Shown here piece by piece: positions 45,628 to 54,488 of a stretch of DNA of 54,488 bases. The notes under the pieces were generated by a model that was not told the DNA's origin, did not search any database, and saw only the letters and a program-made list of their open reading frames with translations. The stretch comes from Branchiostoma floridae (lineage: Eukaryota > Chordata > Leptocardii > Amphioxiformes > Branchiostomatidae), in NCBI RefSeq assembly GCF_000003815.2, contig NC_049980.1:32029779-32084266 (forward strand), read 5' to 3'. A program made the translations under genes and the position numbers. Within the stretch, counting starts at the first letter, position 1. Each line of letters starts with the position of its first letter.

Positions 45628-46019
45628 ACTGCACTGTAGTCACGAACTGCCGTGTAAAACCCGGCGCCTCTACAAACCGCCAGTCGGAAAACACTTGCTG
45701 GTTACCCGGTAAGGGTCCTATACAGACGGATAGAACAGTTTCCATGCTTTTGACTTGTTCTTGCGTGAGACACTGTTACTGATCTAATCAGAACGCTGCC
45801 CCCACCTTTTGTAGGGGAACAGCTTAGCAGTGTTTGGTGTACTTGTACCTATAACTGTAATTGCTTAATCTTTATTGCTTTTTTAGTCCTATATCGTTTT
45901 CTCAAATTGCTTGACGGTTTGCAACCTGTGATTGTGCAATAATTGGGTTAGTGAACTAATTGGGTTGGAAAGCGCCAGGTGTGCTGTATGCCGAGTTAAT
46001 CTAACATCATAATTTAGCC

Positions 46020-47653
46020 TTGTGTATGAATATGGCTGGTTGTTTACTCGTTCAATTTGTAGCATTTACGGCTATCATACTACAGCTTTCTAACCCGGTT
46101 ATAAGCTTGAAACGTGTCAGCACGCAGGCTGACTCAATAACAACATTTAACCAGGTGTCCTGTTTTAAGTCTCACCACACTGCTGTTACCCCAGAGGAAT
46201 ATGTACTATCTCTGTTGTATCCAACTGCAAATACTGGCAGTAGAAAGAATGTTTGTCATGTTGAAACCAGGGTCAATGTTGTTCATCTTTGCCTACATAC
46301 CCTGCTTCTTCTGTCAGGCGATGTAGCTAGTAATCCAGGTCCGAAGGACCCATGTGGTGTATGCACTAAATCGGTAAGAAACAACCAAAAGGGTATCTGT
46401 TGCGATCTTTGTGACAAGTGGTTCCACATCAAATGCACAGACTTGGACCATAAGACATACTGTAATTTGGCTAACAGTCATGAGTATTGGTACTGTAATC
46501 AGTGTTTATTGCCATGTTTTAGTGACTCATTTTTCAATTCACCATGTAATAGCACAATGGGCAGCTCGGAGGAGGAAAATGTGGATCTGGAGGACTGTCC
46601 CAGCATAATTCCTTTGAAGGGACTGAGCATTGTGCACTTGAACATATGTAGTCTCTACAGTAAATTGGATCAGCTATCAGTTTTCATGACCTCTAATCAT
46701 ATAGATGTGTTGACCATAAGTGAGACTCACCTGGATGGTTCTATTATTGACAATGAATTGCATATAGCAGGATATCATCTGTATAGACTTGACCGTAATA
46801 GGAAAGGGGGCGGGGTAGCTATTTATGTATTGGATTCTTACACACATTCAGAAAGAAAGGATCTACAACAGCCAGGACTGGAGGCCCTGTTTTGCCAGAT
46901 TGACCTACCTTGTACCAAGCCCATCATAGTTGGCTCTGTATACAGACCACCCTCTGCTCCAGTAGAATTCTACTCCTTACTCAAGAATTCCCTTGAGACA
47001 TGGGTTCTGTCTTCCCCAAACTCAGAACTGTATTTACTCGGAGACTTTAATGTAGACCTAGGTCAGCATAAGAACCCTGGGGCCAGAAACATTTCAAGTC
47101 TTAGTAATGAGTACCAGTTAAAGCAATTAATTAAAGAACCAACTCGAGTGCACCAACACTCGGCCAGCATCATTGACCATATATACTGCAGTGATCTACA
47201 CCTTGTTACCACTTCTGGTGTACTGCAATGTACACTATCAGATCACTATGCAGTTTATTGTGTAAGAAAGGCCACCCGGCAACGTGCAAACACAAAGTAT
47301 GTAACATCCCGTAAGTTCACCAAGTTCAACGAACAATCCTACATGGATGACCTTAGTAAGGTTGACTGGAATGCGATACTACATATTGACAAGGTGGAAG
47401 AGGCATGGACATTGTTCAAGTCAGTACTCACAACAGTAAGTGACATACATGCCCCTTACATTACTAAACGCACCAAGGACAACCAGCCTAAATGGCTGAC
47501 ATCGGACATCAGGAAACTGATGCTTACTAGGGATGACTTAAAGGCCAAAGCCCGTAAATCTGGTGCAACTGCAGATTGGGAGGCATACAGGGCAAAAAGG
47601 AATGTGGTAAACAAAATGGTTAAAAGAGCAAAGGCTAAATACTGCCAAGAAAA
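46020..47653 (+). CDS. CR1-like LINE ORF: PHD-type zinc finger plus AP-endonuclease, cut by a gap
   Basis: An open frame of about 545 residues runs into the N gap. The N-terminal part has LLLLSGDVASNPGPK, common before the finger in CR1-type LINEs, then a C4HC3 finger: CGVCTKS, CCDLCDKWFHIKC, YWYCNQC. The endonuclease follows: LSIVHLNICSLYSKLDQL, TISETHLDGS, GGGVAIYV, GSVYRPP, LLGDFNVDL, IIDHIYCS, LSDHYAVYC, with the catalytic E, D/N and D-H in place. The reverse transcriptase should follow but is not seen after the gap. The frame is intact up to the gap, which suggests a young insertion. Confidence 0.92.
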
Positions 47654-47753
47654 NNNNNNNNNNNNNNNNNNNNNNNNNNNNNNNNNNNNNNNNNNNNNNN
47701 NNNNNNNNNNNNNNNNNNNNNNNNNNNNNNNNNNNNNNNNNNNNNNNNNNNNN
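47654..47753. other. 100-N gap inside the LINE
   Basis: The gap falls inside the LINE ORF just after the endonuclease. The sequence after it (TGATGCACTTGTAAATGATT...) does not encode a recognisable reverse transcriptase, so the assembly may have skipped several kilobases of repeat. Confidence 0.9.
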
Positions 47754-48730
47754 TGATGCACTTGTAAATGATTTGACCATATCACAAAGGGCAATTATTT
47801 ATCTACAAATCTATTTTTTTGCTTCTAGGATTTTTTCAGAAAAAAATTGGACAGGTCAAAAGAAAAACTTTTTCCAAAGGTCTGGGGTGAAGATACTAGT
47901 ACACAGCTTAATAAACATAAAGAAGCAACAGCCTGAGGAGTTAGATGGCACATTTTATACACCTTTGCTGTCTTACTACAGTTCTGAACTGAATAAAAGG
48001 CATTGTTTTAGACTGAAATTATGTGTATGTGTATAACTTCCACACACAACTAAATTATGTGTATAACTTCAACACAGACAGCAGTCAGTACAGGCATTAC
48101 AATGTTTATCTGTCATAATAATATATACCGTGGCATGCACGTCAAGTCCCTACATTTAATATTTTGCCGATATTGGGCCAAAGATAGGTGTTTGGTCCAG
48201 AGGTTAAGTTTCCGGTCTGGATCTGATTCACTATGTGAATGGGTGATATTCAAAACAATTAATTGTGCTAGATAGTGGTTAAATTATGCAACACAAATAC
48301 TGGCAAGGGGTTCTTTTTAGCCTCCACCAGGCCTTCTTATGGGAAACAGGGATAGTAGAATTAAGCAAAAGATCAGGGAGATCAGCAAGGGGAATCAGTT
48401 CAGGCTATTAAGGTCTGCAAACTCCTTTGGTAGTAAAACTTCCCTGGTAAATTATTCTCCCTATTAATAGTAATATAACCAGCATCGTCAGTCTGGTAGA
48501 GACTAGGTACTGTTAGCATGTAGTAACGATGGGAACCGGTACAGAAAATTCAGGTACAGGTACGGTCCAGGTGAGAGGATCAGGTCCAGGTCCAGACCTA
48601 AACCTGGACCTAATTGTTTGTGTTGTGAATGGGCAATGGTCCATTTTGCTACAAAGAAATCTGTTTGGTGGAGTACTCTACTTCCTGTTTTTGGTTTTGT
48701 ACCGGTTTAACCACTTTTAGTATAGATAGT

Positions 48731-48807
48731 CTGGTATCTTATATTTGCGAAGAGGACAAAAGAGACTCGGGAGCTACAATACAGCTGGATACAAGTACCA
48801 GGCTATA
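48731..48807. mobile_element. MITE-like palindrome, CTGGTATC..GGATAC family, copy 1
   Basis: AGTCTGGTATCTTATATTTG and GGATACAAGTACCAGGCTAT form loose ends. GAGACTCGGGAGCTA in the centre matches the copy at 52246-52398. Confidence 0.6.
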
Positions 48808-49253
48808 ATATATAAGTTTCATTGCAAATTCTTGCCCGAGGGCTAATTGCAAGTGACAAAAAAGGCATACGAATAATGGTTAACAGTATACTTAAGCGAC
48901 TAGTACTCTAGTTTAACTGGGGTGGTTCAGAATGGTCCATTTTGCAGCCCACCGATTTGCAATTTTTTCACTTGTCTCAATCTATACTGAAGGGGATGGA
49001 GAAATTTTAAGTTAGTGGGTGACTTAATTTCATCATTATGATAGTGAAAAGAAATGTTGTGTTAGTGGTTAATCTTGTGGTTGAAACTGTCATGTAAGAT
49101 AAAATGTTTGTGACAGACTGAGTTTAGAGTTTGAGATATGATTACCACAAAAAAATAAAATCAGCAGAAACATTTCCCCTTTTGGTTAGGTTCAATAAAT
49201 CTACTAAATGAAGGCAACTTTTGGAGGGTCAACATTTCTATCGCCATTTTTTG

Positions 49254-49392
49254 TGTTGTGTGAATGAATGAATGAATGAATGAATGAATGAATGAATGAA
49301 TGAATGAATGAATGAATGAATGAATGAATGAATGAATGAATGAATGAATGAATGAATGAATGAATGAATGAATGAACGAACGAACGAACGAA
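49254..49392. repeat. (TGAA)n microsatellite, about 33 units
   Basis: A pure TGAA run from about 49258 that changes to CGAA in the last four units. The minus-strand frame encoding Ser-Phe-Ile-His repeats is an artefact of it. Confidence 0.98.
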
Positions 49393-49700
49393 CTGTAACA
49401 GAAACACAGGACTGTTGCCTCAGAAAAGTTTAAGCCAGGACAAGGAAGGCGTATCTATGTGTGTGTGCAGAACTGTAACAGAAACATAGGACTGTTGTCC
49501 CAGAAACGTTTATGACAAGACAAGGTGGAGTTATGCTGTGTGCAGAAATGTAACAGAAACACAGTAGTATTGCCTCAGAAAAGTTTAAGTCAGGACAAGG
49601 CGTATCTATGTGTGTGCAAGGTACACAGTTATGCTGTGTGCAGAAATGTAACAGAAACACAGGACGGCTGTTCCAGAAACATTTGAGACGGGACGAGGTG
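49393..49700. repeat. Minisatellite, four units of about 75-100 bp
   Basis: Each unit begins (A)ACTGTAACAGAAACACAGGA or AAATGTAACAGAAACACAG, continues CTGTTG.C.CAGAAA.GTTTA, a GACAAGG stretch and TATG(T/C)TGTGTGCAG. Units start near 49392, 49470, 49547 and 49646. Confidence 0.85.
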
Positions 49701-51486
49701 TAATTATGTTGCGTTTAATATTTTGATATTTGTACCTAATTGTATATAATTAATTGCAAGTGGACTTGTTCAACCCTGCATTATAAAGGTGTTATAAATG
49801 TGTGGAATGTGTGTGCCATGTGTACTAAAATGTTTATGCTCAGCTAAGGGACAATGTACATGTGTGTGACAATAATCTGAAGTTTGAAACTGACAGCACC
49901 AATATTATTAAAAGAGGGTCTACATGGGGGTCTTGATTATGCTAAAATACTTGATACATGAAGGCTGACAACACATAAAATTTAGTTTAATTTCCATTTT
50001 GATTCAGTATGAGCTAGAATTTTACAATCAAGGATGTTGTGTGAACCATGGTGGATTGCACATACAACAACCAGATGCAGAGGCAGAAGCAGGAAATTTT
50101 GTAACATATCGTTCACTGAATTTTCACCAAATCCACCATATATTATGAAATTATTATATGCTACGTATACTTCCTCTGTATTTCAAGGGGCAAATATTGC
50201 TGGTAGACATCTTTATTAGTGGGAAAATACAGCACACAAGAGTGTCAGCTTTATTTGCTTCCCAACATTCTCCACCTTCCCGCTCAGCCGTCATTTAATT
50301 TTTTGTGGAAGCAGGATGGTTACAGCCTGGGCACCATACCTTGCCCTTATTACTTAACTGGCCCTCCTTACACTCGTTGCCCTGCAAAAAGTTGATTTTT
50401 TTTTTAGCAACGAGTGTAAGGCTTTGATAGTATCTGGTCTAGAGAGATGGAGATGCAATTGAGATTGACTCTAAATGTATTCCTGACATCGTGCTTATAC
50501 TAAAGTACCCGAATCATAATAATAATAATGTATTTGGGATCACTGTTTTTCCTGCATACCTGCACTGGTGATCATTAAACTACAAAGTTTCCCTGCACAC
50601 ACAACGGTTGTCAACCTATAAGTTATAGTATAATTTGAAAATGCTTTTAAGTTCGCTGGGATTTAATTTCATGGTAGCACTACTAGCAGGGAAAAGGAAA
50701 TTTTGCTGTGATTTTAAAGACCAACCCTGTACTATAAAACCACCCAAAGAATTCGGCCAACGTAAACTACCAGAGCTCAGTCTTCTGTTGACTGTGGTGG
50801 AGTTCACATCAGGGAAGGCTGACCGAGACAGCTGACCAACAAAAGTTTATTTTCAATTCAATTTTGATATTAGGGTACTACATAAGGTATTGAAGTATGA
50901 TTATACATAAAGCTTTACCTAACCCAGAATATAAAGTATTATGAAAATGCTGGCTTCTCTTACTCTGGTACTGTGGGACATAACTGACAGTTCCATGTAC
51001 AGTCTACATAGCCCCTGTTGGTACACTTACAAATACTGAAATAGACATCAGATTATTAGCCACATTTCTAGACACATAAATATCAGAGCTAATTCAGTTA
51101 TAATGAAGATTTTCAAGTTGCAATCATGTGTTGTTGATCCAAAAAGACACTTTGATACAAAGTTGACAGAGCAGAGTTGAAAGTTTCAATTTGAACACAA
51201 GGTTCGTTTCCCAAAATTTGAGAGTTGCTGGTATAAGGGCCTCGATTGTGTAACTTTGTTACAACTATCTGGACCATTCTGCAGGGTTTGATAGTGTTTC
51301 CTTGGAAACCATTAGAGAAAAATATTTGCATTTTTGACCAGTATTTTATGCTAATCTTGTTTCCAGCGTGTAGACAGTCTGGGATTTTTATTAGTTTATG
51401 TATTAATAGGGGTCAATTCACCCCTCTAGCTGCTGGGATGGTCACAGTTGGGAGTTAGTGCTGTGCCCAGGGTTCACCTGATTCCA

Positions 51487-51608
51487 CTTCGCCGTAGCAC
51501 CGTGCCATGGAAAAATGTTTGCGGTGGGTTTGAATTTGCGGTTCGGTTAAGTGGCCAACGCGAAAACCGCGAAAATAAATCCACCGCAAACATTTCTGCA
51601 TTTACAGG
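51487..51608. mobile_element. MITE-like palindrome, relative of 45511-45627
   Basis: AAAATGTTTGCGGTGGGTTT is mirrored by AAATCCACCGCAAACATTTC, with TTTGCGGTTCGG and AACCGCGAAAAT inside. It has the same GCGGT theme as 45511-45627 but is diverged. Confidence 0.7.
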
Positions 51609-51954
51609 TTAGGAGCAGGTAAACAAATTAGAAATACAGAAATTCTGCATAATTGTAAATTGTAGGTGATATTATCTTTCAGTTTGTTCATGTAGACTAA
51701 TTAATAGATCTTGTCAAATTCTCAACAACAAAAAAGTGTGCATAATAACGTAAGTACTGACCATTATAACCGTAACAAATTATTTGACACATGATACTGA
51801 CTGTCTAGTTTATATATGGGAGCTTACTTTAATTGAATCAATGTTTATATTTGCAGTGACATCTTCAAGGCGATTAGACATTATAAGGAAAACAAGAGTT
51901 CAGTTCTAGAGACAAAACCACACTGTGCATAATTTAATTGTGGTGTTGATGTAA

Positions 51955-52017
51955 ACGTTATAACTCAATACGTTAGATGTATTCCTGGCAAAATAAATAA
52001 ACTGAAACTGAAACTCA
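51955..52017 (+). mobile_element. LINE/SINE 3' tail (GAAACT repeats)
   Basis: TGTATTCCTGGCAAAATAAA, then TAAACTGAAACTGAAACTC: an AATAAA followed by short repeats, as in other 3' tails here. No coding part was recognised. Confidence 0.5.
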
Positions 52018-52245
52018 CCTAGGTGCACCTGTAGGGCAGGGATCGGGAGCGTTGACAGCCGTAATTGCACGCCGAGATTTTGCGGTTACCGATGTGAATA
52101 TACCTCGTGCCACAAGCAACTATCAAAACTATGGCTCCTATCAGTATCAATGTGGTGCTATCATCGCGGATGCTATAATCTTTTGAAAATATATATAAAC
52201 GTTACGTACGCGTACTTGATTTTACATCGTACATAAGGCTACATC

Positions 52246-52398
52246 TTGCCTGGTATCCAGCCATATTGTAGCTCCCAAGACTCGTCTGCCATTTGCGGAG
52301 AGAACAGAAGAGACTCGGGACAGTGCTCGGGAGCTAATATTGATACGGAGAGAACAGTAGAGACCCGGGAGCTATATACGGCTGGATACCGGGCTATC
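52246..52398. mobile_element. MITE-like palindrome, CTGGTATCCAGC family, copy 2
   Basis: GCCTGGTATCCAGCCATATT with GTAGCTCC at the left is mirrored by GGGAGCTATATACGGCTGGA with TACCGGGC at the right. GGAGAGAACAG.AGAGAC.CGGGA is duplicated in the middle. It lies 620 bp upstream of the Ulp1-PHD gene. Confidence 0.8.
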
Positions 52399-53015
52399 GC
52401 TACAAAAAGGGGGCCGCCATTTTGTTCATGCTGATCAGCTGGTCAGCTCGACTCCCATCACGCAATGCGCGTCACAGCGTCTAATTTACCGTCATTAGTC
52501 TGCCACCGACAAGCTTCGCTAATGGCAGCGATCTGGAACACTGGATCGTAATCTATACCCGATACTATCGCCTAATGATTTCCCATTTTTAACGACAAGA
52601 AACGCTAATGACAACAGTATCGGGTGGGATGGCTGACCCGGTGACATCTTTGTTAGGCCCCCATTGTACCCAATTCATCTCCAAATGGGACAATCCCTTT
52701 AGATTACCTCGTTTCAGACCATTATCTGAGCTTGAGTCGTTTAAAACGTCCCTGGAACATCGACTTTCCGGTGCTACCGTTGCCACCAGCCCGATCACTC
52801 TAATAAGATTTTTTCCTGCATGAGAATGTCAGGGTGCTACATGAAAGGGATGGGCTTGTAGATATAAACAACATTTCCCTGCTTTGCAACCACTTGTGAT
52901 TGAATGCTCTATCCGTCCCTGTTTCCAAACACTACTGAAAACATTACGGTTCTAATGTTCAAGAATATCCACACAGCATGACACCTTCATTTTCCCTATT
53001 CTATCTCAATCCAGG

Positions 53016-54399
53016 ATGAAGGATTCAGACCTCCCTACTGAACCCGACTTTGTCCCACCTGTCAAGAATGTCTCCAAGGATACAGATGGGGAAGTTCCTG
53101 CTCCTGGAGGAGACATTCCAGACATTGTGATCCGCCCTGCCTCCCAGAACATCACAGACGTTAAAGGTATGCATTTTATAAGTTTGCGCCAAAACCACGA
53201 ATACTCTAGATCTAAATGTCAAAATCTCAAAATTTCTAATAAGTTCTCAACATATTCGCGTAATTTTCACACTTTTCAAGTGTTGGTAAATTAGGAAAAA
53301 AATTGGAGAACTCAAGCGGTGGTGGAATGTATGCATCTTTCAAGAGGTTCTCACGTTCACAGCTAAGTCGCATTCGTACGTTATGAATATCGCTGTGCAA
53401 AGTGATTATTTAGATTCCACTTATAATGTAGAAAAATGACCAAAGACGATGAATTCTATGTTTCTATGTTTTGATCGCTCAGATACTGCACTACACGCCT
53501 CTAACGTGGCAGATGTCGAAACAGCATCTTGTAACATTAGCGTCGAAACCGACTTGGTAAAGACGACAGATGTTGAAGGTAAAGACGCAGTCGACACCCA
53601 CACAGACGTCACGGGGGAAGATGCCGAAGACAACGAAACAGAGCGAAGTAAAGTTTGTGTCGAAAGACTACATTCGGGAGACAAGATGGGTGTTACAGAC
53701 AACATGATTCTAACAGCTGCAGCCGGCAAGATGCTGACATACAACCAGATCCAGGCTGCCCAGCGCCTGCTCCGCCGCCAGTACCCGACAATCCAAGGGC
53801 TGGACGACCCTACCATCGGTCTCTATGACGTGGGATTCGCCAAGATGACGGGGAAGGGCCTACAAATCCACCACGACGGTAACAAGCTCTGGGTTCTGTC
53901 GTCTTACACAGACGGCCAGGTGTGCCTGTATGACGGCCTCGGCGTGTCCACGATGACCAAACCCCTGCTGATCCAGCTTTGCCAGTCTTACGCCGCGTTT
54001 GCTGACAAAGAAACAGACGTCCTGCCCGTCGTGTTGCCAGAAGTGCAGAGTTATTGGAATGAAAACGATTGCGGGCTGTTCGCGATCGCCTGGGCAGTGG
54101 ACATCGCAGAGGGACAAGACGTGAGCAGGGTTGTGTATGACGAAAGGAAGATGAGGAGCCATTTGGAGACGTGCTTCGAACAAGGGAAGCTCACACCGTT
54201 TCCACGTCTGACCAGCCGCAGAAAGAGGGTCGGTCCAACCAGAGCACACCAAATCTCGCTGGTCTGCCGCTGCGAACAAGGAGGGCGTCTGGGAAGGATG
54301 GAGAAGTGCAAGGCGTGCCGGAGGATTTTTCACGTCAGCTGCCTGTCAGTCAGCCCTCCTCGTGATGGAACATGGGCATGTGGAGACTGCGTTATGTAA
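53016..54399 (+). CDS. Ulp1/C48-like cysteine protease domain with C-terminal PHD finger
   Basis: Two exons, 53016-53166 and 53483-54399 (TAA), phase 1 junction, about 355 aa. The first ATG lies just after a possible CCAG acceptor at 53014, so an upstream exon may exist. The N-terminal about 125 residues are acidic and low-complexity. The protease part has LTYNQIQAAQRLLRRQYPTI, IQIHHDGNKLWVLSS-like sequence (seen as LQIHHDGNKLWVLSS), VCLYDGLG, LPEVQSYWNENDCGLFAIAW: the Ulp1 Asp, Gln and D-C-G are present. The His that normally precedes the Trp is Leu. A C4HC3 PHD follows: CRCEQGG, MEKCKACRRIFHVSC, WACGDC. Ulp1 enzymes cut SUMO-like proteins; PHD fingers read histone tails. Similar protease domains also occur in DNA transposons, so a domesticated or transposon origin is possible. 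Confidence 0.8.
53167..53482 (+). other. Intron of the Ulp1-PHD gene
   Basis: GTATGC donor after TTAAAG and GATCGCTCAG acceptor. The spliced frame is continuous. The frame at 53449 that starts inside this intron simply reads back into it. Confidence 0.75.
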
Positions 54400-54488
54400 A
54401 AGGCAGAATTTACTAAAAAGACAGTAATAACTTCAGCGTAAAACCTGTTGCATTGCATGACGTATGAAGAAATGAAAAAAAAAGAAAA

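Larger units (their letters stand above)
44603..46019. other. Downstream/intergenic DNA with tandem repeats and a palindrome
   Basis: No exon was recognised after the mosaic gene stop. It contains the tandem array 45040-45450 and the palindrome 45511-45627. Confidence 0.6.
47754..53014. other. Intergenic region, no gene recognised
   Basis: It holds MITE-like copies, a microsatellite, a minisatellite and LINE tails listed separately. Between about 49750 and 51480 I see only AT-rich DNA without structure beyond a weak MITE relic near 50636. No frame here has motif support. Confidence 0.6.

Noticed and set aside
49204-49407. Minus-strand Ser-Phe-Ile-His repeat protein
   Set aside because: It is only the translation of the TGAA microsatellite.
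49393-49700. A CRISPR-like array
   Set aside because: Units are long, diverged and adjacent without unique spacers, and the DNA is animal; it is a minisatellite.
52608-52823. A 71-codon frame (MADPVTSLLGPHCTQF...) upstream of the Ulp1-PHD gene
   Set aside because: It could be an upstream exon or uORF, but no donor keeps it in frame with 53016 and it has no known motif.

Overview
The window is invertebrate chordate nuclear DNA, most probably from an amphioxus (Branchiostoma). The reasons are short phase-conserved exons in long repeat-filled introns, deuterostome-type domains (Link, LCCL, F-type lectin, trefoil, mucin WxxW), CR1-like LINE debris, a mariner, many foldback MITE-like elements, and five 100-N assembly gaps plus one 12-N gap. 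The species is an inference; no gene here was matched to a database. All three protein-coding genes I can support lie on the + strand.

Layout. (1) 1-4285: the last eight exons of a polycystin-1-family gene, encoding the C-terminal 734 residues: the polycystin extracellular loop, a six-helix channel domain and a short charged tail. (2) 4286-9528: intergenic DNA made of dispersed repeats, including a 1.2 kb foldback at 7698-8918. (3) 9529-44602: one very large mosaic gene that I rebuilt by hand from 27 exons. The exons join in a single open frame of 1,729 codons plus stop. It starts with a signal peptide, then PAN/apple-like, LCCL, CUB-like, C-type lectin, F5/8C, Link, trefoil, F5/8C, mucin-type WxxW, F-type lectin (fucolectin), discoidin-like, half F-type lectin, discoidin-like, PAN and an R-type (ricin-like) module. 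Every boundary between modules is a phase-1 intron, whereas introns inside modules are mostly phase 0 or 2 (one inside the C-type lectin is phase 1). This is the signature of exon shuffling. (4) 44603-53014: intergenic DNA with tandem repeats, a CR1-like LINE (PHD finger plus endonuclease, cut by a gap), a TGAA microsatellite and MITE-like palindromes. (5) 53016-54399: a two-exon gene for a Ulp1/C48-like cysteine protease domain joined to a C-terminal PHD finger.

How they fit together. The mosaic gene has no transmembrane segment that I can see and is probably a secreted or mucus-associated recognition protein that combines several sugar-binding folds with mucin and trefoil modules. That function is inferred from its domains. 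I see no functional link between it and the polycystin or the Ulp1-PHD gene. The introns are crowded with LINE 3' ends (both strands), a tRNA-derived SINE, a deleted mariner and inverted repeats. Four of the five 100-N gaps are flanked by inverted repeats, so palindromic elements probably broke the assembly.
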